Assembly: GCA_949317995.1 (NCBI GenBank)
Contig: OX439049.1
Span: 17,298,395 to 17,362,394 of the forward strand
Direction of reading: 5' to 3'
From: Acholoe squamosa
Lineage: Eukaryota > Annelida > Polychaeta > Phyllodocida > Polynoidae
Length of the DNA: 64,000 bases
The notes below the pieces were generated by a model, which was not told where the DNA came from, did no database searches, and was given only the letters and a program-made list of their open reading frames with translations. The position numbers and the translations under genes are program-made. This document shows positions 23,027 to 33,354 of the stretch, in pieces. The first letter of the stretch is position 1. Every line of letters starts with the position of its first letter.

Positions 23027-23519
23027 ATTATGGTGGCCCATGAGGGCCGACCAAAAAAGATGTCAAACTAAAAAAAAAATGTCGAAAAAAAATTGTCAAA
23101 ATTTTTTGTCTAAAAAAAAATTGTCTATAGAAAACTTTTTTTGTGCTGTCACTGTCGATACCAAAAAAAATAATCATGCTGTCACTGTCAACTAAGAAAA
23201 AAATATTGTTCTGTCAATGTCAACCTAAAAATTAAAAAATCACTGTCACTGTCAACTGTCAATCTGATCCGCACTGACTTGTGACAGGTATCTTTTAGCA
23301 TTGGGAATAGAAGACTATCCATACTAGAATATGAAGGAAGGAAGGAAGGAAGGAAAAAAGAGGAATGAACTGAAGAGGAATGAATGACACCACTCTCCAG
23401 GATAGACAGTGACAGCAAGAAAAAAAGTTTCGACAAACTTTTTTTGAGAAAATTTTTTTTTTTTACAGAATTCTTTTTAGTTTAATATTTTTTTATCGGC
23501 CCTCATGGGCCACCATAAT
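23027..23519. mobile_element. MITE with GGCCCATGAGGGCC-containing ends
   Basis: A perfect 24-base inverted repeat lies at 23027-23050 and 23496-23519; its core is GGTGGCCCATGAGGGCCGA. The interior is A/T-run rich with repeated CTGTCACTGTCAAC words and a (GGAA)n run near 23335. It is non-coding. Confidence 0.8.
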
Positions 23520-24795
23520 TTCTCTGGCTTTCTTTTAGGAATGGAAGACTATAGTTTGTATTGTCTTTGTTCCACTTGTCCTACCCCACCATTTATGAGA
23601 CATGGGATAGAGGCAGAGTGGGAAGTATCGCCCGGCAGGAGGATGTTGGAGAGTGGTGTCTTCTAGGAATGGCCCAGAACCCTGCAGCCTGCATCACTAT
23701 GAATCTCCTCCAGGGTATGGATGGTGTTACGTTGTACATCACATACATGGGAGCTAGGGTCACTAGGGCCAAGGCAATGCTTAAGGACCTCATAAGTTTT
23801 TAAAACTCCTCTTTATGAATATCTGTTGGGTGTTTTATCATATATCAATCACATACATTGTAAAAATAACTGTTGAATCTACCAGGGATCCTTGTAAACC
23901 TGAGCAGTGAACCACCGCGATTGTTTAGAGAATAGACAACGATCTTCACATCAGGAAGATGCCAGATGCATTCGTGCATTATGGGACAACAGACAGTCAA
24001 GATGTGAAGAAGGAGTTGTCTATTTTCTTTATAAAGCATTGTACATTTCATTCCAACCAATCAAGTACCCAATCAAGGTATTTTTAGACCAATCAATGAT
24101 TTTTGACTTGTTTACAGCTATGGTGACCTTGCTCAGGCATGCACTGTACTCCTATAATGCACTCATAATGAACCAGTGTAGTTTCTACAAGAAGCCCCAG
24201 GACCAGGTGGAAGTAAACCCCAGTGTAACATAACCTTAAGAAGGCACCAAAGTGACAGGGAGAAAACAGTGAGTGAAGCTGAGATGGGGATGGTCTAAAC
24301 ATCGCAATCTGGCAAGAGATTGAAAGAATTTCTTTTAAATGAAGGTATAAACATTTCAATTCATTCAGCATGCATGGTTTTAGTAGGACTGGAAACCGTT
24401 CCTTGTCAAGCTTGTTGACAGACAAAACACCTGAATATGATGAGTCCAATAAGACTTACCCCCGGTAGTGTCTTAAGTGTGCCCGTTTCCCCCTGGTAGA
24501 GTAGTTTGTACCAATGTTGTACATAGCCCTTTAGGGCATAGTTCATGCCCTTTGTCATCACGATTGAACAGTGCTGATAAGTCTAGTTGCCAACTCTTTA
24601 TATATAGGTACTATGGCGTACCCATGCAGATCTGACAGGTCCAATCACATTGACTACATAATTAGACCATGAGGCCAAATGGGTGAAATTTAATTATGAA
24701 TTGCAGTGGTCCTTGATGGGTTAAGGCGTAAAGCTGCCTTGGATTAAGCAGTGTAAGACAAGTGAGAACTAGGTCTACGTGTGTGTACACACATA
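23520..24795. other. No recognisable gene
   Basis: Open frames around 23560-24450 have no motifs or splice context that I trust. Confidence 0.4.
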
Positions 24796-26108
24796 GTAGG
24801 TAGAGGTGTTGTTAGGATACCTGTCCCTGCACTCCACATGGCGCCTCTACCCATGTTCTCTCATTGGTCACACCTTTAGTCTGTATAGTAGGTAGAGGTG
24901 TTGTTAGGATACCTGTCCCCACACTCCACATGGGGCCTCTACCCATGTTCTCTCATTGGTCACATCTTGGGTCTGTAAAGTAGGTAGAGGTGTTGTTAGG
25001 ATACCTGTCCCTGCACTCCACATGGCGCCTCTATCCATGTTCTCTCATTGGTCACATATTTAGTCTGTATAGTAGGTAGAGGTGTTGTTAGGATACCTGT
25101 CCCCGCACTCCACATGGGGCCTCTACCCATGTTCTCTCATTGGTCACACCTTGGGTCTGTATAGTAGGTAGAGGTGTTGTTAGGATACCTGTCCCTGCAC
25201 TCCAAATGGCGCCTCTACCCATGTTCTCTCATTGGTCACACCTTGGGTCTGTATAGTAGGTAGAGGTGTTGTTAGGATACCTGTCCCTGCACTCCACATG
25301 GCGCCTCTATCCATGTTCTCTCATTGGTCACACCTTTAGTCTGTATAGTAGGTAGAGGTGTTGTTAGGATACCTGTCCCTGCACTCCACATGGGGCCTCT
25401 ACCCATGTTCTCTCATTGGTCACACCTTTAGTCTGTATAGTAGGTAGAGGTGTTGTTAGGATACCTGTCCCTGCACTCCACATGGTGCCTCTATCCATGT
25501 TCTCTCATTGGTCACACCTTTAGTCTGTATAGTAGGTAGAGGTGTTGTTAGGGTACCTGTCCCTGCACTCCACATGGCGCCTCTACCCATGTTCTCTCAT
25601 TGGTCACATCTTGGGTCTGTAAAGTAGGTAGAGGTGTTGTTAGGGTACCTGTCCCTGCACTCCACATGGCGCCTCTACCCATGTTCTCTCATTGGTCACA
25701 CCTTTAGTCTGTATAGTAGGTAGAGGTGTTGTTAGGGTACTTGTCCCTGCACTCCAAATGGCGCCTCTACCCATGTTCTCTCATTGGTCACACCTTTAGT
25801 CTGTATAGTAGGTAGAGGTGTTGTTAGGGTACCTGTCCCTGCACTCCAAATGGCGCCTCTACCCATGTTCTCTCATTGGTCACACCTTTAGTCTGTATAG
25901 TAGGTAGAGGTGTTGTTAGGATACCTGTCCCTGCACTCCACATGGGGCCTCTACCCATGTTCTCTCATTGGTCACACCTTGGGTCTGTAAAGTAGGTAGA
26001 GGTGTTGTTAGGGTACCTGTCCCTGCACTCCAAATGGCGCCTCTACCCATGTTCTATGATTGGTCATACCTTGGGTCTGTATAGTAGGTAGAGGTGTTGT
26101 TAGGATAC
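24796..26108. repeat. 92-bp minisatellite, 14 full units plus a partial
   Basis: Units start exactly every 92 bases from 24796 to 26084, with no insertion or deletion; the last is a 25-base partial. Each unit begins GTAGGTAGAGGTGTTGTTAG and contains TCTCATTGGTCAC. Variation is limited to a few sites (GGATAC or GGGTAC, CATGGCG or CATGGGG or AATGGCG, CTTTAG or CTTGGG). GGTAGAGG and CCTCTACC within each unit are an 8-base inverted repeat 37 bases apart. Because 92 is not a multiple of 3, a coding role is unlikely. Confidence 0.95.
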
Positions 26109-29100
26109 ATCATACAATTACAGAGTAGCATGCCCAACTTAAGTTTAGACTGCCTATACATTGACACAGGAGTGTGGTAGATCTAGGTGTGGTCATCTTC
26201 CAATTTATACAGTCACAGAGGGTGTGGTAAGTGCTAACATTCCATCTTATACATTGATGTGACAGTGTAGCCCTCTTTCATACAGGGAAGTGTTTGACAG
26301 ACGCCAACTAAAATTATATATAGAAAGTTTGATTATGTTTGATCATGTATTCAATGATGTGTGACAGGGCTAGTCAGATTCTATCTGACATCAAGGGGTG
26401 TGAGATTCCAGCAGACAGTTGAAACCACTTCTGACCCCTCAAAGGTTCGCATGGTGCCTCCAGATTTAGTCATGCCTTCCCAGTTGGCACACTTATGTTA
26501 AATCAACTTTGATGTAATGTAAATGAAGTTTGGCTTGAACAGTTTGCACACGTTAGGAATATTGTTGAATGTGAAAGTTTACACAATATAATCAAATTAT
26601 ATGTGATTCAACATCTATACATTAGTGCTATTTCTTTCTGATCTATGTTGATTCTCATTGATGTGACATTAAGTTAATGATGAAAGGTTTAATTTTGACA
26701 TAATTATCAGCGATGAAGCAGTGGCAATGTTGATTTGATGGCGAGAAGATCAATGTGGAATTGAGGACAATATTTCGATTTTGATATGTCTCCCATTGAT
26801 CAGAAGTTGAAATAGGTGATGGTTGACAAGATCGAAACAACATCATCAAAAGAGTTGAAAACAGGTTGAACAACATTGTCAACACATATCATTTTAGTCC
26901 ACATTGATTCAATGATCTGTGCACACTGGGTTTGTCATCATAGTGTACTAATGCAGTGCTGGTTAAGAACTTTGGCAACACTGTATCAATCCATTGTGAC
27001 AAGCCTTCTGGAGTGTATTAACCCATAGGGTTGGAATTGTGCATGAATTCAGCCCTGGTAATTGAACTCACTAAGGCTTCATTCATGAATCATTGCAACC
27101 GATAGGCATGATGCATTGATGCTGCATATACAAATCTCAATCCAATACTACATGTACTGTCAAGTCTGACAAGCGTATTTCAGTTAAAACCATCAGTTGC
27201 TAATGGAACTGCAGTAGATACCTAGCCCAAATGTCAAAGAAATAAAAAATAAATGGGTATCCTCCTGATCTAATCAACATTTAATCTAGACAAAACTATT
27301 GAGTAGGCAAAATAGCCAACAGTTAGTAAAATCTGTCTAATGTGTTAGTAGTATCAACTAGCCTATTCAGGCAAGCTGACTTGACTCAGCCAAGAGAGAA
27401 AATTGGTCATTTTGTCTAAGGGGTAGAAGTTTTGTCTAAGGGGTAGACGATTTCTTCACACCAGATGGCAGTGTGGTTTGCATGAGGATTTTTCTGGCAA
27501 ATGTATGTCATGGAAAGGCCCATGAATGTGAAAATCATGGCACTTTCAATGAATATTAACATTATAAAGCCTTTACAATTCAACCTGACATAGGATTTAA
27601 CAGAATACACCTAATAAGTGTACATGTTATTGAAGGAGCAAGGAAGAAAAATGGAAACACCTTTTCTGTGGAAATTCAAATTACTCATATATCCACATCT
27701 GTGGCCTTATGACAAGCCAAGAGCAACTTAGTTCAGTGGTTGTAAATGAAAATAATGTAAGGCAGTGACCTTGCTTCTCAAATGGAGAGGCTATGTTCTT
27801 GAATGTCTTAAACTATGTGGAGTTTACATTAGCCATTTCAATTAAGATAAAAGAATTGCTATATTACTTGAAAGTCTATGTAGTTAGTGAAATATATTCT
27901 AAGGCAAGTTAGGAGAAATTAGGCAAGTCTGGCATTTTCCTAAGAGTTAGTCATAAACTCCCAAGAAAACTTCAGTGGTTTGGCAACATGCAAACTCCCA
28001 ACTTGGGTAAGCAAGTCCAACAAATGTTAGGCGAAAGGCCTAAGATTTTCAGAATTTTTTTGTGTGTGTGGGCCAAATTTTTTTTTTCTTGCCATGATGT
28101 CGGAATGCCCATTTACTCAGAACAGCAATGGCATTCAGGTAATCAGTATGTATGGATCTTTTTGTTAATCAAATAGAAAGTGCATTATTTACATCAATAG
28201 TTTGATTTCTTCATCTAATGGCTGAAAGTTTACAGCTCATGTGTAGGCTAGTAAAAGCCCGAGTAAGGTAGAGCAGTGCTAAATTAAATACAACACATAT
28301 CATGATTCTGTGTTCTACCTGAGTTTTGTGAAAAATCTGCATGCTATATTAACAGTTCTACAGGACAACATTGCCACCAGGTGCTGGTTTCAATAAAGTG
28401 GAGAGTCGATTGCTGGCCTCACGGCAACAAACATTTACAATGTTTAAAATCATCGGGTTAATGTGGGAATGGGGTACTTCTAATGTCTTCTAAAGTGACG
28501 TGAGGACAGGTGTGAATAGCCAACTGGTGGAAATAATATACATTGTATCTTCTTTGGTTCTCCAACACTCAGACTCTGTCCTATTATCACCCTATACCAT
28601 CTCAACACTCTATACACAGAAACAAGTAGCAAAATATCATAAAATAGGGATGTAGTTTTACAGACTCCCATTTTCTGTAATGTAGGACTGGGGGAACAGA
28701 TAACACAAATTAATGCATGAAGATGACTTGTGTAGTGTGTGAGGTCTGGGTAGGAAGCAGGGACCAATTACTCATGTGAACAATGAGTGGTACACGGACA
28801 GGAATGCCTGGTTCGGGAAGTAAGTCTTTCCACAGATCCGGAGGCCATTGCAAAAAGATTGGGAATTCCATTCTTACTGTAGCTAACGAACCTTCCAGTT
28901 CCCCCCGATTCTCCACCCTGAGAGACTGATCTTATCCTTTAATGGAATTGACTTGCTCTGAATTATACTATATTGCGAAAAGTCAGGGGAACTGGTTCCA
29001 TGATTGGTTCCACCTGAATGCTTCCCATAGGTAGGCCAGGCAATTAGAGGAGGGAACTAGTCAGGAGTTGGTTCTCAATTGGGAAGTATTATCAACTCCT

Positions 29101-29233
29101 GACAACTTCTAAAACACTTCTATGACCAATTACCCAACATGGAATTGATTCCCTGAAGTCAGTCAGTTCGGTTTTTGGAATAGCACCTCTAAAAAAAGCA
29201 GTTCCCAATCTTTTCACAACCACCCCTTCAGTG

Positions 29234-29235
<2 letters not shown>
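26109..29235. other. No recognisable gene
   Basis: No convincing coding or repeat structure beyond a short duplicated GTCTAAGGGGTAGA near 27416-27447. Open frames are short and motif-free. Confidence 0.4.

Positions 29236-29294
<59 letters not shown>
29236..29294. repeat. (TA)n microsatellite
   Basis: Pure TA dinucleotide run. Confidence 0.9.
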
Positions 29295-29297
<3 letters not shown>

Positions 29298-29418
29298 TAA
29301 GGTACTTTTCATTCTAGTAAAAGAACGTTTTATGGCGTACCACTGCCACTACTTGTGCTTATGAGAAAGAAACATAATACATCATTTATAGAAATAATTA
29401 CGAGCAACAATCAATACA

Positions 29419-29494
<76 letters not shown>
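29419..29494. repeat. (TA)n microsatellite
   Basis: Pure TA dinucleotide run; open frames of alternating Ile-Tyr through it are not genes. Confidence 0.9.
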
Positions 29495-29496
<2 letters not shown>

Positions 29497-29769
29497 TGAG
29501 ACAATGGTCTAAATGGTGTTCTTATTTTGACGGTATACATTGTCTCAATAGTAATTGAGACTAATCAGGACTAATCATTGGTGCTGTATGACCTTGCTAT
29601 GTGTCTGAAGGCATTTTTACTTTTTACATACTGCTCTTCATGAGTCAGCTTGTTCCACAGGCTAACTCCCCTATAATAAGGACTCTTTTGGTAGAATATT
29701 GTTCAGGCTCTTCTGGTTTGGACAATAACTTGTCCTGTAGGCCTTGGTGCTGTGTGTACTTCATTCTAT

Positions 29770-29773
<4 letters not shown>

Positions 29774-29813
<40 letters not shown>
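29774..29813. repeat. (TA)n microsatellite at one end of Ngaro copy B
   Basis: TA run that directly abuts repeat B2 of the element. A second TA run (34625-34660) abuts the other end. Confidence 0.9.
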
Positions 29814-29817
<4 letters not shown>

Positions 29818-29980
29818 TTATTTCGCTGCCAGGGAATAATAAATACCGGTAATAACGATAATAATAATGTTGATATATACAGTAGTAATAATATACGAGA
29901 AGTAGTATAATAAATGAGATATCACAGACACATGAGTTTGGTGGGTTACTGACCTTGGGGCTATCAGCACCATACATGCC
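29814..29980 (-). repeat. Ngaro copy B, terminal repeat B2
   Basis: 167 bases that appear identical to B1. The outer end GCGAAATAACTTA meets the TA tract. Confidence 0.9.
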
Positions 29981-29986
29981 TTTATT
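29981..29986 (-). terminator. AATAAA before Ngaro B2 (copy B)
   Basis: AATAAA on the minus strand, immediately upstream of B2 and in the same position as in copy A. It is a candidate polyadenylation signal. The spacer up to A2 also holds a 12-base tandem repeat of GTTATTACTATT type. Confidence 0.4.
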
Positions 29987-30098
29987 AAAACAACTATAAC
30001 AATTAGTTGACAAAGCATAGTCAGTAAAATGCATAATATAATAACAGTAGTATAGTAATAACAATAGTAATAACAATAGTAATAACAGTAGTAAAAAT

Positions 30099-30305
30099 TT
30101 AAAAATCAAGGAAACACCCAGCGTGGTGTTACCTGTACAGGTGAATCAAACCAATTGACCGTTACCTTGAAACTTCTCCTTATATACTGGAGGAGTGTTG
30201 ACCATGACGTCATGCTATGACATCATAGATACCAATGCGCGCTGCAAGTAGTCCCTAACCGTTCGCGAATAATTATATAAATATACACGAGTGTATACAG
30301 TTCCA
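30099..30305 (-). repeat. Ngaro copy B, repeat A2
   Basis: Near-identical to A1. It joins B1 at ACTTA/TGGAAC, the sequence expected where the two element ends meet in a circle. It contains TATACACGAGTGTATA on the plus strand at 30282-30297. Confidence 0.9.
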
Positions 30306-30472
30306 TAAGTTATTTCGCTGCCAGGGAATAATAAATACCGGTAATAACGATAATAATAATGTTGATATATACAGTAGTAATAATATACGAGAAGTAGTAT
30401 AATAAATGAGATATCACAGACACATGAGTTTGGTGGGTTACTGACCTTGGGGCTATCAGCACCATACATGCC
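30306..30472 (-). repeat. Ngaro copy B, internal repeat B1
   Basis: Direct copy of B2, lying just downstream of the recombinase gene. Confidence 0.9.
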
Positions 30473-30521
30473 AAAAACACATAAAAACACGCCAAACACA
30501 TGTGAAAAAAACACATACCAA

Positions 30522-31583
30522 TCAACATTGCAAATGAGATTGACACAATCTATCCAACTCCAATAATTCAACTTTGTAATTATGTAAATATTTAAAAACA
30601 GAGTTAGATTTCCAATTAACCCTCTTCTTGATAGACTCTATACTGAGTCCCGCATCTTTTAATAACGTAGCACCACCGTGCCTCAAGGAATGAGTAGAAA
30701 CACGTCCCACGATACCAGCTTGAAAGGATAAAGACTTCAACTTGGAGTTGACATACTGGTACTGGAGAGGATTACCTTTAGAATTAAACAGATACTCTCT
30801 GCTACCCCTACCACGGCACAACCTTTTCAGACCTAGATAAGGACATAATGGAGAATTAACATTCTTTGATAAATAGATTTTAAACTCATTTTTACCAAGC
30901 TGGTCAGTTTTGGATGTTCTGATACACATAGATAAATAATCTTGATGAAAATTAATGTCACCAACCTTTAAGGAATGTGGAGACTCAACCACATGCCCCA
31001 CACGTAACACACCCCTATAGCATGTTAAAATTGCCATCCAAAATCTAAAGTCTGCCATGTTGGTTAGGTCCAAAACTGACCTTAACCTCAACATGTCTTT
31101 TGGGGAATAATGGTGAATAACTCTGGTTGAACAGGTAGAAAACCTGTCAATACCATCAAGGGTCTTCTTTAGCATGAAATTACCACTACAATCAGGATAG
31201 CCCTTAATTTTTTGAAAATACCAAACCGCAGACAAATAATTTTTTACAGATGATGGCTTCATGAAATCAGATAAGTAAACTGCATATATAGAACCTTGAG
31301 AGGGAGAACAAGGAAAAGGTTTTAAATAAAATTTTTTACAAAATTTCTTATACCTTTTAAGTTGTTGTTTCCTTGCTCTCCTCGTATTTTCCGACACACT
31401 CTGGGCTAAAAGAAACCTTTTTCTGCCTAGTAACCTCTCCCACTCTGGAATTAAAGCAACACATATCATTTTCACGGAGAGAGTCCATACATCTGCCCGG
31501 AATACCCTTATAAGCAAGTCTAGAAAGTTGGTCAGCCAGGACATTGTCCTCTGACTTAATATAAGTTGCATACACCTCCACAT
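30522..31583 (-). CDS. Ngaro tyrosine recombinase
   Basis: Site-specific recombinase that would integrate the circular DNA of the element in the nucleus. The open frame is 353 residues, but the conserved protein begins around residue 47 (PEWERLLGRKRF). The N-terminal DNA-binding SAM-like segment spans about 60-130 (SENTRRARKQQLKRYKKF). The catalytic set is complete: Arg194 (LRVGHV), Lys225 (TSKTDQ), His298 and Arg301 (HSLRHGGAT), Trp324 (NWKS) and nucleophile Tyr332 (FKYLHN). The first 227 bases overlap the pol frame, and recombinase is in the +1 frame relative to pol, so translation may need a frameshift, an internal start or a spliced RNA. The true start is uncertain. Confidence 0.88.
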   Translation of the reverse strand: MWRCMQLILSQRTMSWLTNFLDLLIRVFRADVWTLSVKMICVALIPEWERLLGRKRFLLAQSVSENTRRARKQQLKRYKKFCKKFYLKPFPCSPSQGSIYAVYLSDFMKPSSVKNYLSAVWYFQKIKGYPDCSGNFMLKKTLDGIDRFSTCSTRVIHHYSPKDMLRLRSVLDLTNMADFRFWMAILTCYRGVLRVGHVVESPHSLKVGDINFHQDYLSMCIRTSKTDQLGKNEFKIYLSKNVNSPLCPYLGLKRLCRGRGSREYLFNSKGNPLQYQYVNSKLKSLSFQAGIVGRVSTHSLRHGGATLLKDAGLSIESIKKRVNWKSNSVFKYLHNYKVELLELDRLCQSHLQC

Positions 31584-33306
31584 TATTGATGAAGCAAAGC
31601 CAGAAAATTTCTCTAAGCCATTCCATACAAAGCTTATTTTTTGACCTACCGGTATTTACCATAGCTAACACTTGCATATTATCAGTGATGCAATGTATTC
31701 TTTTATTTTTACAGCCAGATATCCAACGTCTAAGTCCCATAAGAAGGGGATATAACTCGTATACATTTATATTTCGATGGTGGTTTCTCAAATTGTCCAG
31801 TATTGGTGGTTGGGTAAAATGACCACTACCTAGGTTGAATTTATCGTAAGAAGTCCAGTCACCATATAAATAATCCTTACCCATCCAAGCCCCGAAGCCT
31901 TTCATAGATGAATCGGAGTACATAGGTGTATTAATATCATCATTTAGAATTAACCTCTTACAGTTAAAAACTCTACAAAAATCCAACCACCACTGAAGGT
32001 CACGTTTGGTACATTCAGAAACCCTTATATAGCCCCTAGGCTTAGCTCGAGCACACAAATCGAAGACTCTCCTGCTGAACGTTCTACCACCCTTAACCAC
32101 CTGTGAGCAAAAAGACATGTAACCTCCAATCCTCTCCAGGTTCTTCTTTGAAATAAATTTCTTGTTAACATTTTCTATCAAAATACTTCTCATTTTAGTC
32201 ACCTTTTCCTCTGGTAAAGATAACTCCAGATTAATAGAGTCTATATTAATACCAAGAAATTTACAAATCTGAGACGGGTCAGTCACCTTTTCTTTGGATA
32301 CTACAAAACCCATGTAGGTCATACACTCCATTAATAAATTCCTCTGTCTAAGACACTCACCATAAGTATCAGCAATTATGATAAAGTCGTCCAGATAATT
32401 TACAATTTTTTCTACACCGTAGAATTTTGCCACCTCCACAATAAAATCAGAGATTTTATTAGAAATATATGGGGCACATTTCAGGCCAAAAGTTAACCTG
32501 TTGCTTACATAATAATCATCACCATGTCCAAAATCCCATCTGAAACCCTGCATGGTGGTGTGTGGTGCATACACATTTATAGACCTATAGGCTGACTTTA
32601 AATCCACCACACTCATGAAATTGTTCTTATTCAATTGAGCAGTCACCGTGCTAATATTATTATAAGAAAATGTCGAACTAGTAGTATCCATAAAATTATT
32701 AATAGATATTTTATCAGGCATGCTACAGTCAGTTATAGGCCTTAACTTGCCATTTGATTTTTCTACACCACCTAGGGCATGGATACAACGAGGTTTATCT
32801 ACACTTTTAGAGACCAAACCAGCTTCTAGTTCATCTAACAATATACCACAGTATTCATTATAGAATTTTCCTTCGAGGATTGACTTATAATTTTTACAAT
32901 CATAAGTAGTATCGCAATCAGGATCCACTATCCTGAACCCCTCAACAAAACCTTGCCATAAGAATAGAGCCTCCTTGTCACCTACATTAATAATACCTTT
33001 CTGGGTTAAGAATGAGGCAACTCTGCAAGGTAAAATTTGGGAATTTTTTCCATTGATATAATGAACACATGTACATGTACCTTCTACACACTTGTCATAT
33101 ACCCTGATGCTGGGTAAATCTGTGACACTAACCGTAAAAAGTGGTTCAATACCAACCTGTATTGGGTTATAACCAATAACGTCTATATTATTTTCCAACG
33201 AATTAAATTCTTTGAAAGTACTTTGTTCTGCTACATTCACCTCCTGTACTGGAGTTTGTGAGGGCGAATGGATATCTACAAAACCTACCACAACCTGGTC
33301 CGGCAT
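31357..33306 (-). CDS. Ngaro pol: reverse transcriptase and RNase H
   Basis: Copies the element RNA into DNA. Numbering from the ATG at 33306 (MPDQVVVGF), the protein is 649 residues. The RT domain spans about 170-390: motif A VVDLKSAY (Asp235), TFGLKCAPY at about 272-280 and the YLDD box (Asp306, Asp307). RNase H follows, with the full acidic set: Asp465 (YSDSS), Glu517 (VYELYP), Asp542 (ITDNMQ) and Asp592 (LADQLSR). The N-terminal 170 residues have a Cys-rich patch (DKCVEGTCTCVHY) but no protease motif that I recognise. The frame is open upstream to the gag TAG at 33355-33357, so a Gag-Pol readthrough product is possible. The 3' end overlaps the recombinase frame. Confidence 0.92.
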   Translation of the reverse strand: MPDQVVVGFVDIHSPSQTPVQEVNVAEQSTFKEFNSLENNIDVIGYNPIQVGIEPLFTVSVTDLPSIRVYDKCVEGTCTCVHYINGKNSQILPCRVASFLTQKGIINVGDKEALFLWQGFVEGFRIVDPDCDTTYDCKNYKSILEGKFYNEYCGILLDELEAGLVSKSVDKPRCIHALGGVEKSNGKLRPITDCSMPDKISINNFMDTTSSTFSYNNISTVTAQLNKNNFMSVVDLKSAYRSINVYAPHTTMQGFRWDFGHGDDYYVSNRLTFGLKCAPYISNKISDFIVEVAKFYGVEKIVNYLDDFIIIADTYGECLRQRNLLMECMTYMGFVVSKEKVTDPSQICKFLGINIDSINLELSLPEEKVTKMRSILIENVNKKFISKKNLERIGGYMSFCSQVVKGGRTFSRRVFDLCARAKPRGYIRVSECTKRDLQWWLDFCRVFNCKRLILNDDINTPMYSDSSMKGFGAWMGKDYLYGDWTSYDKFNLGSGHFTQPPILDNLRNHHRNINVYELYPLLMGLRRWISGCKNKRIHCITDNMQVLAMVNTGRSKNKLCMEWLREIFWLCFINNVEVYATYIKSEDNVLADQLSRLAYKGIPGRCMDSLRENDMCCFNSRVGEVTRQKKVSFSPECVGKYEESKETTT

Positions 33307-33354
33307 CAAACAAATATCATTACCAGCTATGGGATATCGATCACCTGCAGTTTC

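Noticed and set aside
24796-26108. Possible CRISPR-like array
   Set aside because: The whole 92-base unit is repeated; there are no unique spacers, and the context is animal DNA.
30215-30571. 118-residue minus-strand frame downstream of the recombinase (and 29645-30109)
   Set aside because: They run through the B and A repeats and the (GTTATTACTATT)n spacer; not conserved as protein in copy A.
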